Position numbers and translations under genes: made by a program
Part shown: positions 1-7,552 of the stretch, in pieces
How positions within the stretch are numbered: position 1 is the stretch's first letter
How the letters are laid out: every line of letters starts with the position of its first letter
The notes under the pieces: model-generated
What the model saw: only the letters and a program-made list of their open reading frames with translations
Told to the model about the DNA's origin: nothing
Database searches by the model: none
Source: Ancalomicrobiaceae bacterium
GTDB lineage: Bacteria > Pseudomonadota > Alphaproteobacteria > Rhizobiales > Ancalomicrobiaceae
Direction: 5' to 3'
DNA length: 33,782 nt
Assembly: GCA_031291595.1 (NCBI GenBank)
Contig: JARLIU010000312.1
Coordinates: 1 to 33,782, forward strand

Positions 1-156
1 CAACTCGCCGGCATGGGTCGCGAGCGCCGGGCCGGCGACCATGCAGGAGGTCGCTGACAGGCGCCCGTCGGCGATGAGCGCGAGGATGCCTCGGTCGATC
101 CCCTCCGACAGGCCGAAATCATCGGCACAAAGCTGCAGGATTGTTAGCTCGGGCAT
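1..156 (-). CDS. ChbG/HpnK-family carbohydrate deacetylase, N-terminal part only (runs off window)
   Basis: Reading the minus strand from the ATG at 156 gives 52 open codons to the window edge. The protein begins MPELTILQLCADDFGLSEGI and continues with GILALIADGRLSATSCMV. The ADDFG segment (residues 11-15), followed by an N-terminal helix and a 'G.L.ATS.M' stretch, is the signature start of YdjC/ChbG/HpnK deacetylases. The two Asp residues are the metal and catalytic residues in that family. Such enzymes remove acetyl groups from N-acetylated sugars, for example chitooligosaccharides or hopanoid-linked glucosamine. The gene is divergent from the glycosyltransferase at 487, and this pairing is often seen in lipid or surface glycosylation clusters. 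Substrate cannot be told from 52 residues. The N-terminal family signature is clear and the remainder is outside the window. Confidence 0.75.
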   Translation of the reverse strand, partial: MPELTILQLCADDFGLSEGIDRGILALIADGRLSATSCMVAGPALATHAGEL

Positions 157-486
157 GGCCGTCCCTTACGACTGATTTCGCTGACATGCGCCTGTCAGCC
201 ACTCCCATAGGCCCGGCCTTCCGCGCCGGCAACCATCGAATGGCCCGTCCCGCCAGTCGGAGCGCAGCGGCGGCGATGGTCATGGCCGGACCGCATGCAA
301 TGCCCGGCGGCGCGGGCGACACCCTGCACGAAACGGCGCGGGGAAACATCGCCAACCTCGGCCGGATGTCGAGGCATTGCCACTGCACCGGCCAGCAACG
401 CCGGGCGCGTTGACCAAGTCGGCGGAGCGGCGTGGACAAAGGGTCAAATCTTTCGTAACTGACCGGGGCTGAAGGCGAGAGGGAAG
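157..486. other. Intergenic region between divergent genes; one short inverted repeat
   Basis: There is no convincing gene here; the short open frames have no recognisable composition. It must hold the divergent promoters for the deacetylase (minus) and the glycosyltransferase (plus). At 181-198 there is a perfect 6-bp inverted repeat, ctgaca-N6-tgtcag, 25 bp in front of the deacetylase start. It could be an operator, but it is short enough to be chance. Confidence 0.5.
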
Positions 487-1533
487 ATGATGTCGGGAAG
501 TGCAGACGATCCGGTGGCCGGTTCGGCCGAACGGCCGCTGATCAGCGTGGTCCTGCCGATGCACAACGAGTCGCGCGGGCTGGCCAGACTGTTCGAGCGC
601 CTGGTGCCGGTGCTGGACGCCATCGGCCGTTACGAGATGGTCGCCATCGACGACGGCTCGACCGACGATACGCTCGCCCGGCTGAAGCAGCTCCGCCGCA
701 GCTATCCGCACCTCAGGGTGGTCAGCCTGTCGCGCAATTTCGGCAAGGAGATCGCCGTCACCGCCGGTCTCGCCCGCACGTCGGGGGCCTGCGTCGTCAT
801 CATGGATTCCGACTTGCAGCACATTCCGGAGGGCATTCCGGCGCTGATGGAGCCATGGAAGCGCGAAGGCTTCGCCATCGTCTATGCCCTCCGCGTCGGG
901 CTTGATCGCTGCGGCGCTCTGCGCTCGACGCTGAGCGCGGCGTTCTACAAAGTGTTCGATTTCATGAGCGAGGTGAAGATCGACCGCGAGACCGGCGACT
1001 TCCTGCTGCTCGACCGCCGGGTCGTCGACGCCTTCCTGGCCATGACCGAGCGCAATCGCTTCAACCGCGGGCTGTTGGCCTGGGCCGGCTTCCGCAACAC
1101 CACCGTTCCGCTCGAGGTGGAGGCCCGCCATGCCGGCTCGTCGCAGTTCGGGTTCCTTCGGCTGGCGCGGCTGGCAGTGACCGCGATTACCGCCTTCGGC
1201 ACCCTGCCGCTGCGCATCTGGAGCTACATCGGTATGATCTTCGCGCTCGCTGGCCTCGGCTACGGCGCCTTTATCGCCATCCGCACGCTCATTTTCGGCG
1301 CCGACGTGCCGGGCTATCCGTCGATCATCGTGGCGGTGCTGGTGTCGGCCGGCGTGCAGCTGATCGGCCTCGGCATCATCGGCGAGTACATCGGCCACGT
1401 CTATTCCGAGGTGAAGCGGCGGCCGCTGTATCTGGTGCAGGAGACTGTCGGCTTTGCGGATTCGCCGGCCGACGAGGCGGTCGTGGTCGAACCGGAAACG
1501 CCGCTTGCGCCGGACCTCGGCGGGGGAGAATAA
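487..1533 (+). CDS. Family 2 glycosyltransferase, GtrB/ArnC (polyprenyl-phosphate sugar transferase) type
   Basis: The protein has 348 aa, normal for GtrB/ArnC/DPM1-like enzymes that move a sugar from a nucleotide donor to a polyprenyl phosphate at the cytoplasmic membrane. Visible landmarks are a GT-A start 'PLISVVLPMHNE' (17-28), 'AIDDGSTDDT' (53-62), the DXD-like metal motif in 'MDSDLQ' (106-111), and 'TGDFLLLDRRV' and 'RNRFNRGLLAWAGF' in the acceptor half. Two C-terminal membrane helices follow (about 240-265 and 275-305), then a basic tail, 'EVKRRPLYLV'. The start is a double ATG (487 and 490) behind a GAGAGGGA ribosome site; 490 has the better spacing, so the true protein may be one residue shorter. 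It is probably co-transcribed with the YfhO-like gene 324 bp downstream, although a palindrome lies between them. The sugar and acceptor are unknown. Confidence 0.9.
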   Translation: MMSGSADDPVAGSAERPLISVVLPMHNESRGLARLFERLVPVLDAIGRYEMVAIDDGSTDDTLARLKQLRRSYPHLRVVSLSRNFGKEIAVTAGLARTSGACVVIMDSDLQHIPEGIPALMEPWKREGFAIVYALRVGLDRCGALRSTLSAAFYKVFDFMSEVKIDRETGDFLLLDRRVVDAFLAMTERNRFNRGLLAWAGFRNTTVPLEVEARHAGSSQFGFLRLARLAVTAITAFGTLPLRIWSYIGMIFALAGLGYGAFIAIRTLIFGADVPGYPSIIVAVLVSAGVQLIGLGIIGEYIGHVYSEVKRRPLYLVQETVGFADSPADEAVVVEPETPLAPDLGGGE

Positions 1534-1575
1534 TCCGGGCGGGCGAGCGGGGTCGCGTCCCTTGCTCGATGCGGC

Positions 1576-1716
1576 CCCCTCTCCCGGCCTTCGGCCACCC
1601 TCCCCCACAAGGGGGAGGGGGTAGGAGCCGCGAGATCGAGAGCTGCAGCAGTCCAAGATCGTGCCTCATCTCCCTCCCCCCTTGTGGGGGAGGGTGGCCG
1701 AAGGCCGGGTGAGGGG
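1576..1716. repeat. Large intergenic inverted repeat (palindromic element)
   Basis: Two arms of about 45 bp (1576-1621 and 1672-1716) are nearly perfect reverse complements, with about 50 bp between them. Each arm contains the core ggccttcggccaccctccc and itself folds through cctccccc-aca-agggggagg. The sequence class (ccctctcccgg...ccgggtgagggg) resembles dispersed palindromic repeats of Rhizobiales genomes. Its place between two co-directional glycosylation genes suggests an mRNA-stabilising or attenuating hairpin, or simply a passively amplified repeat. Confidence 0.8.
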
Positions 1717-1857
1717 CGACACAAAAAGACAAGACCGAAACCGTATTGCGGCGCTGACGCCGATTGAACCACGGCACGCCGCCGCCCAGAGTCGTTCTTT
1801 CCGCCACAAGCTCCAATTGCCACTGTCACCACATTATGCCGAGCCCCGTGAGCCGCC

Positions 1858-4236
1858 ATGTCGCTTGAAGCCCACCCCCAGCCGAAGTCCACCTATCCGG
1901 CGGTCGCCGTCATCCTGATCATGGCCGGGCTTTACCTCACGTGGCCGTGGATCAGCGGCGCCGATACGGTGCCGTGGGACGCCAAGGCGCATTTCCAGGC
2001 ACAGTTCGACTTCCTCGCCGCCTCGATCGGCGCCGGCGACAGCCCGTTCTGGAACCCCTATACGTTCGCCGGCTGGCCGCAGGTGTCCGATCCGCAGTCG
2101 CTAATCTTCGTCCCGGCCTTCCTGTTGGTGGCGCTGTTCGACCACCAGCCGAGCTTCGTCGCGCTCGATGCCACCGTGTTCGCCTCGCTCGGGCTCGGAG
2201 CACTGGCGCTCGCCGGCTATTTCCACGACCGGCGCTGGCATCCGGCCGGCGCAGCGGTGGCGGCGCTCTCCTTTGCCTTCGGCGGGTCCGCAGCGTGGCG
2301 ACTGCAGCATACCGGCCAGGTGATGAGCATCTCGATGCTGCCGGTGGTGCTGTTTCTGCTCCACCGGGCGCTCGACCGTCGTTCGTTGCTGTGGGGACTG
2401 CTCGCCGGCATCACCGCCGGCTTTCTGGCGCTTGGCCGCGACCAGGTGGCGCTGCTCGGCGTCTACCTGCTCGTCGGCTACGTCGTCACCTATCTCCTCG
2501 GCGCCAAGCCGCACAAGCGGATCCCCGGCAGCATTCTGCCGCTCGTCGGCGGGCTGATCGGCGGGCTTGCCGTCGTCACCGTGCCGGTCATCCTCACCTA
2601 TATCCTTGCCGAACATTCCAACCGGCCGAGCATCGACTACGACAGCGCCGGCATCGCCTCGATGCATCCGGTGTCCTTCATCACCCTGTTCAATTCCGAC
2701 CTGTTCGGCATGCGGCTGCACGATCCTAAGGTCGATTTCTGGGGCCCGCCGAGCAAGGCGTTCGGCGTGACGCTCTACATCGCCCGCAATATGGCGGACG
2801 TCTACGCCGGCATCATCCCGGCCTATGCCATCCTGATGTGGGGCATCGCGCGCAAGCAGCTGTTCCGCCGCGAGATCTTGTATTTTACGGTGACGCTGGC
2901 CGCAGCCTCCCTCTATGCGATCGGCTGGTACACGCCGGCCTTCCGTTTCTTCTACGACTACTTCCCCGGCGTAAACCTCTATCGCCGGCCGGCGGACGCG
3001 ACCTTCCTGGTCGGCTTCCTCACCGCGCTGATCGGCGGCTGGCTGACGCATCGCTGGTTGTCGGACGAGATGCCGAAGGCTCGCTTCGGCGCGCGCGTCT
3101 GGCAGCTGATCCTGACCGCGCTGGTGCTGGTGGTGCTGCCGTATGCGTTTGCCAAGCACGCCGACCGGGTCGACGCCGCCATCAGGCCGTCGGCCGAGAC
3201 GATCGTCACCTGGATCGGGGCGATCGTCGCGCTTCATTTCGCGCGGTTCGAAGGCCGGAGCTCGAAGGTTCTCGCCACGCTCATCCTGGCAGCCTTTACC
3301 GCCTTCGATCTCGGCTACCAGATCAGCGGTCGGCTGCCGACGGAAGCCGACCTGTCGACGGTCTACAACGAATCGACCGCCTACCCGCCGGCGACGTTCG
3401 ACGCCATGCGCTTCGACACCCAGGATCCGACGATCGCGTTCTTGAAGTCGCATACGGCGGCCGATGCCGTCGGTCCGCGCCGCGACCGCGTCGAACTGGT
3501 CGGGCTCGGCTTCCACTGGCCGAACGTCTCGATGATCCACCGTCTCGACAATACGCTCGGCTACAATCCCTTGCGCTTCAAGATGTACCAGGACGCCACC
3601 GGGGCGCGCGACCATGTCGCCCTGCCGGAGCAGCGCAACTTCTCCGCCCCACTGTTCCCGTCCTACCGCTCGCTGATGGCCGACATGCTGGGCCTGAAGT
3701 GGATCGCCATCGGCGCGCCGGTCGAACAGATCGACAAGAAGATCCAGCCCGGCGATCTGAACCTCGTCAGCCAAGCCAACGGCGTGTGGATCTACGAGAA
3801 CCCGCGCGCCCTGCCGCGCGTCCTCGTCGTCGGCACGGCGGAGGCGGCCGACTTCGACCAGATCATCCAGACCGGCAACTGGCCGGCCGGCTTCGACCCG
3901 ACCAAGACGGTGCTGCTGACTTCGCTGCCAGCCGCGGCAGCGCAGCCGCCGGCCCCGGCCGACACCGATTTCAGCAAGGCTGCCGCGATCACGTCCTACC
4001 GCAACACCGAGGTCGCGGTGGCGGTCGACGCGCCGGCCGCCGGCTATCTGGTGTTGAACGATGTCTATCATCGCTGGTGGAGCGTCACGATCGACGGCCA
4101 GCCGGCCCAACTGATGCGAGCCGACATCTTGTTCCGGGCGGTGGCCGTGCCGGCCGGCAAACACCAGGTGCTGTTCTCGTTCCACCCGTTCGCCGGCGCC
4201 TATGCCGATCTGATGGCGCTGTTGGCCAAGCATTGA
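1858..4236 (+). CDS. YfhO-like polytopic membrane protein (probable GT-C-type glycosylation protein)
   Basis: The protein has 792 aa, with about twelve hydrophobic helices in the first 480 residues and a soluble C-terminal part. The early motif 'PFWNPYTFAGWPQVSDPQ' (about 63-80) matches the 'PFWNPY.F.G.P...DPQ' signature of YfhO-family proteins. The preceding 'VPWDAKAHF' places an acidic residue in the first extracytoplasmic loop, as in GT-C glycosyltransferases. The C-terminal segment 'GYLVLNDVYHRWWSVTIDG' and 'VPAGKHQVLFSFHP' is the family's typical beta-rich end. In Firmicutes, YfhO takes part in glycosylating lipoteichoic acid. Here, behind a GtrB-like transferase, it may use the polyprenyl-linked sugar to decorate a periplasmic lipid or polysaccharide (inference). 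The ATG at 1858 has only a weak ribosome site; the MSLEAH start fits just before the first helix. Confidence 0.75.
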   Translation: MSLEAHPQPKSTYPAVAVILIMAGLYLTWPWISGADTVPWDAKAHFQAQFDFLAASIGAGDSPFWNPYTFAGWPQVSDPQSLIFVPAFLLVALFDHQPSFVALDATVFASLGLGALALAGYFHDRRWHPAGAAVAALSFAFGGSAAWRLQHTGQVMSISMLPVVLFLLHRALDRRSLLWGLLAGITAGFLALGRDQVALLGVYLLVGYVVTYLLGAKPHKRIPGSILPLVGGLIGGLAVVTVPVILTYILAEHSNRPSIDYDSAGIASMHPVSFITLFNSDLFGMRLHDPKVDFWGPPSKAFGVTLYIARNMADVYAGIIPAYAILMWGIARKQLFRREILYFTVTLAAASLYAIGWYTPAFRFFYDYFPGVNLYRRPADATFLVGFLTALIGGWLTHRWLSDEMPKARFGARVWQLILTALVLVVLPYAFAKHADRVDAAIRPSAETIVTWIGAIVALHFARFEGRSSKVLATLILAAFTAFDLGYQISGRLPTEADLSTVYNESTAYPPATFDAMRFDTQDPTIAFLKSHTAADAVGPRRDRVELVGLGFHWPNVSMIHRLDNTLGYNPLRFKMYQDATGARDHVALPEQRNFSAPLFPSYRSLMADMLGLKWIAIGAPVEQIDKKIQPGDLNLVSQANGVWIYENPRALPRVLVVGTAEAADFDQIIQTGNWPAGFDPTKTVLLTSLPAAAAQPPAPADTDFSKAAAITSYRNTEVAVAVDAPAAGYLVLNDVYHRWWSVTIDGQPAQLMRADILFRAVAVPAGKHQVLFSFHPFAGAYADLMALLAKH

Positions 4237-4266
4237 TGTGCGGCGACGCAATGGCGGCACAAACGC

Positions 4267-4294
4267 CGACGGCGCCCGTCGGGGGGCGCCGTCG
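4267..4294. terminator. Hairpin between convergent genes (bidirectional terminator candidate)
   Basis: A perfect 10-bp stem, cgacggcgcc / ggcgccgtcg, has an 8-nt loop. It is 30 bp after the YfhO-like stop and 42 bp beyond the 3' end of the convergent ialB-like gene. No clear T tract follows on either strand. Confidence 0.6.
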
Positions 4295-4335
4295 CTAGTC
4301 CGATGTCGGACTGCAGCCGAGGTATCGATCCCCGA

Positions 4336-5109
4336 TTACTTCGCCGGAGCGGCAGGCGCGGGCGGCTGCGGCGCATTCGGATCGGTGGAGAGCTTCTTGG
4401 CCGCCTCATCGGCGCGCTTCTGCAGCTCGTTCTGCAATTGCTGCTGATCCTGGCTCTGCTGCGCGGCCTTGCTCGGATCGACGCCCGGACCCTCGTTGGT
4501 CGGCTTGAAGCCGAACAGACGGATCGGGAAGGTGACCGGCTTGCCCTGGGTGTTGAGCGCCACGACGAACAGGCCCTGGCCCTTCTTCATCTGCTGGATG
4601 AAGGCCTCGCTGGCCGGAACCTCGGCATAGCAGGCATTGGGGAAGCAGATGGTGTATTTCCCCTCTTCCTGCTTGCCCTTGTCGACTGAGACGCGCAGGC
4701 CGGGCTGGATCAGCACCAGCGGCGGGACGGCGATCAGCAGCGTCTTCTTGGCGGCGTCGGTGTCGATCTCGCGCAGCGCGACCGAGGCAATGACCTGGCC
4801 GCGCTCGTCGCGCAGTTCCTGCGCCGTCAGGCAGACCGTCTTCTGCTCGGGGTCCTTCGAGCAGAGCTTTACCCACAGATTGGGCTGATTCTGCACCGCG
4901 GGGTTGGGAGCCGGAGCCTCCTTCGTCTCGGCCGGCTTCGTGGGCTTTGCCGGCTTCGTCGGCTTCTGCGCGGCCGGCGGAGTGGGTGCCTCCTGAGCGA
5001 CCGCGAGCCTGGCTTCGAAGCCGCCGATCGTCGCCATCGCCGTCAACGCCAGAACGGACACGAAGCGGGCAGGCGTGAGATCGAAGATCTGCGCGAACCT
5101 CTTGGCCAT
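4336..5109 (-). CDS. Invasion-associated locus B (IalB) family exported protein
   Basis: The protein has 257 aa. An N-terminal signal segment (hydrophobic 15-30, probable cleavage after 'RLAVAQ', about residue 39) is followed by a Pro/Lys-rich linker (KPTKPAKPTKP, about 49-60). The IalB domain then begins with 'LWVKLCSKDPEQKTVCLTAQE' and ends with 'GKPVTFPIRLFGF'. Paired cysteines ('LCSKD...TVCLT' and 'CFPNAC') fit the periplasmic, disulphide-containing IalB fold. The tail is Gln/Ala/Pro-rich and low in complexity. The family is named from Bartonella, where IalB promotes erythrocyte entry, but it is widespread in free-living Rhizobiales with envelope roles not well defined. The ATG at 5109 has GGGGAAG at 7 nt. 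It stands alone, convergent to the upstream gene. Confidence 0.88.
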   Translation of the reverse strand: MAKRFAQIFDLTPARFVSVLALTAMATIGGFEARLAVAQEAPTPPAAQKPTKPAKPTKPAETKEAPAPNPAVQNQPNLWVKLCSKDPEQKTVCLTAQELRDERGQVIASVALREIDTDAAKKTLLIAVPPLVLIQPGLRVSVDKGKQEEGKYTICFPNACYAEVPASEAFIQQMKKGQGLFVVALNTQGKPVTFPIRLFGFKPTNEGPGVDPSKAAQQSQDQQQLQNELQKRADEAAKKLSTDPNAPQPPAPAAPAK

Positions 5110-5505
5110 GGAAATTCTTCCCCAAGTCAGAATCGAATGGTTGAGCGATCAAGGCCGTCGCGAAGGGGCGGCGCTCGATGCCGCGCCACCAACGCCCACG
5201 TCAATGCGGCCCTCCTGGTGGTCGGCAATTACGGCGACACCATGGTCTCCCCAGGCCGGCCGCGCCGTTCCTTACCCTCTTGAGCGATGCATTTCCAGCC
5301 AGAAGTCACTGCCAGCGGCACGCCATTCGACGGTGGCAACCCGCCTGGTGCCGCAAAGTCGCAATGACCGCCATCCCGCGGCGATGCGCGGCGGAGCGCG
5401 TTGCCGACCGGCGATTGAGCGCCGGGGCACGGCTCTCCTCTGGAAATGTGCGGCCGAGACTTCGCTGCGCCGCCGCCTGTTGCTATCTTCGCGACAAGGA
5501 CTCAC
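5110..5505. other. Intergenic region without recognisable gene
   Basis: This is upstream of the ialB-like gene (minus) and of the palindrome pair at 5506. The open frames on both strands look like chance frames in GC-rich DNA (Arg-rich, no domain). It must hold the ialB-like promoter, but no convincing -35/-10 pair could be picked. Confidence 0.5.
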
Positions 5506-5580
5506 CTAGTGGTCCGATTCCGGCATTTGCATCCCACGTGCCGCGCTCATACGCAAATGTCGGAATCCCAGGACCACTAG
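5506..5580. repeat. CTAGTGG-ended palindromic element, copy type A
   Basis: This is a 75-bp inverted repeat. The left arm (5506-5530) and right arm (5553-5580) share ctagtggtcc, then attccg and catttgc, with a 3-bp length difference and one mismatch. The loop is 22 nt. The ends read CTAGTGG...CCACTAG. It is non-coding and structured as a small MITE or palindromic repeat. The same termini occur in the next element 13 bp away. Confidence 0.8.
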
Positions 5581-5593
5581 CAATTCATTGAGT

Positions 5594-5664
5594 CTAGTGG
5601 AGCTTTGAATTTGAGTGAGGCCGCGCAGCTCGGTGGGACTCAAATGTCAAATTCGCTCCACTAG
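5594..5664. repeat. CTAGTGG-ended palindromic element, copy type B
   Basis: This is a 71-bp inverted repeat with the same outer ends (CTAGTGGAGC...GCTCCACTAG; 10 bp perfect) but a different interior (tttgagt / actcaaa). It ends only 6 bp before the GGGAGA ribosome site of the yejA-like gene at 5684, so any transcript starting upstream would carry this hairpin in its leader. Confidence 0.8.
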
Positions 5665-5683
5665 GCGGACGGGAGACGTTGTC

Positions 5684-7552
5684 ATGGCCGGAACGAGATC
5701 GGGCCGCTCGCTGCCCACCGCCGGATCGATTGCCGCGCGTGCCGCAGCCCTCGGCCTGGCATTGGCGGCCCTGGTGCTCGCCCTGGCAGCTCCCTGTGTC
5801 GCGGAGTCGAAATCGGCGATCGCCATGCACGGCGAGCCTCTCTACCAGCCCGGGTTCACGCATTTCGACTACGCCGACCCGGATGCGCCGAAGGGCGGCA
5901 CGCTGACGCTCGGTGTGCTCGGCAGTTTCGACAGCCTCAATCCATTCATCGTCAGGGGCAATGCCGCCTCCGGACTGCGCGGCGGCGTCGCCGAGGACAA
6001 TGTCTACGAGAGCCTGATGGTCAGGGGCTACGATGAGCCGTTCACGCTCTATGCGCTCGTGGCCGAGTCGATCGACGTCCCCGACGACCGCAGCCGCGTG
6101 ACGTTCCAGATCAATCCCAAAGCGCATTTTTCCGATGGCGTGCCGATCACCCCGGCGGACGTGATCTTCTCCTTCGACATCCTGCGCGACAAGGGCTTCC
6201 CCTATTTCAAATCGAATTACGCCGATGTCGCCGCGGTTTCCCAGGTCGGCGAACGCGGCGTCGAGTTCCGCTTCAAGGGAACGGAGAACCGCGAGCTGCC
6301 GTTGATTCTCGGGCTGATGCCGATCCTGCCGAAGCACAGCATCGATCCGGCCACCTTCGAGAATACGACGCTCGAGCCGCCGATCGGCTCCGGCCCCTAT
6401 GTGGTCGCTTCGGTCGACGCCGGGCGCCGGCTGACGCTGAAACGCGACCCCAATTATTGGGGTAACGATCTGGCGGTTCGGCGCGGGCTCTATAATTTCG
6501 ACGAGATCCGCTACGACTATTACCGCGACCAGACCAATCTGTTCGAAGCCTTCAAGAAGGGCGACATCGATCTCGTCAGCGACGCGGATCCGTCGCACTG
6601 GTCGCAGGCCTACGACTTTCCCGCGGTCGCCGACGGCCGGGTGATCAAGGAATCGTTCCGCTCCGGCCTGCCGAAACCGATGGTCGGTTTTGCCATGAAC
6701 ACCCGGCGACCGCCGTTCGACGATCGGCGGGTACGGCAGGCGCTCGTCCGGCTCTACGACTTCGAATGGGCCAACAAGAATCTGTATTTCGGCCTCTATG
6801 CCCGCACCGGCAGTTATTTCCAGGGCTCGGACCTGTCGTCGGTCGGGCATCCGGCGAGTTAGGCGGAAAAGGCGCTGCTGGCCGCCGCCCCCGACGCCGT
6901 GGCGCCGGAGTTTCTCGCCGGCACCTGGACGCCGCCGGCAACCGACGGATCGGGGCGCGACCGCAGCGCGCTGAAGGCGGGGCTCGACCTGCTCATCGCC
7001 GCCGGATTCAAGCTTGACGGCGGCCGGCTGACCTCGGCGGCGACGGGCAAACCGTTCAGCTTCGAGATCCTGACGCAGACGCGCGAGCAGGAACATATCG
7101 CGCTCGGCTATCAGCGCACGTTGAAGATGGTCGGCATCGATGCGTCGGTCAGGACGGTCGATGCCGCCGAATACGACAAGCGGCGCAAGACCTTCGATTT
7201 CGACATGACGGTCTGGAGTTGGGCGTCGTCATTGTCGCCCGGCAACGAGCAGCGGCATCGCTGGACCAGCGAGGCGGCGAGCCGCGAGGGCTCGTTCAAT
7301 CTGCCGGGCGTGAAGTCGCCGGCCGCGGATCGGGCGATCGAAGCGCTGGTCGGAGCGCGCAGCCGCGAGGAGCTGGTTGCCGCCGCCCGCGCGCTCGATC
7401 GGGTGCTGTTGTCGGGCTATTACGTCGTGCCGCTGTTCCACCTGCCCGAGCAATGGATTGCGTACTGGACTCGAATCGGTCATCCGCAGAAGGTGTCGCT
7501 GTTCGGAGCCGTCACACCCGCCTGGTGGCAACGTCCGGGAGAGTTGAAATGA
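5684..7552 (+). pseudogene. YejA-like peptide ABC-transporter substrate-binding protein, interrupted by an in-frame TAG
   Basis: The reading frame from the ATG at 5684 (GGGAGA, 7-nt spacing) encodes a signal peptide (hydrophobic 20-38, cleavage near 'APCVA-ES') and a family 5 solute-binding protein close to YejA. Diagnostic stretches are 'HFDYADPDAPKGG', 'SLNPF', 'FSDGVPITPADV', 'GSGPY', 'FDEIRYDYYRDQ', 'DFEWANKNLYFGLYARTGSYF' and 'RALDRVLLSGYYVVPLFH'. Codon 393 is TAG (6860-6862). The same frame then continues with no further stop to TGA at 7550-7552, giving 622 codons in all, the usual YejA length. GAG would restore the context 'PAS-E-AEKALL'. The break removes the C-terminal lobe third, so a 392-aa product is unlikely to bind peptide. 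A sequencing error or a recent nonsense mutation both fit. No permease or ATPase genes lie nearby. The stop overlaps the next start (ATGA). Confidence 0.8.

Noticed and set aside
2101-4260. A 719-codon minus-strand frame across the YfhO-like gene
   Set aside because: Antisense shadow with low-complexity charged sequence; the plus-strand protein has a clear family signature.
5110-5505. Open frames upstream of the CTAGTGG palindromes
   Set aside because: Arg- and Ser-rich with no ribosome site and no recognisable family; composition fits chance.
6860-6862. Pyrrolysine or other recoding at the TAG
   Set aside because: There is no sign of pyrrolysine genes here, and the family has no conserved special residue at this position; nonsense mutation or error is simpler.
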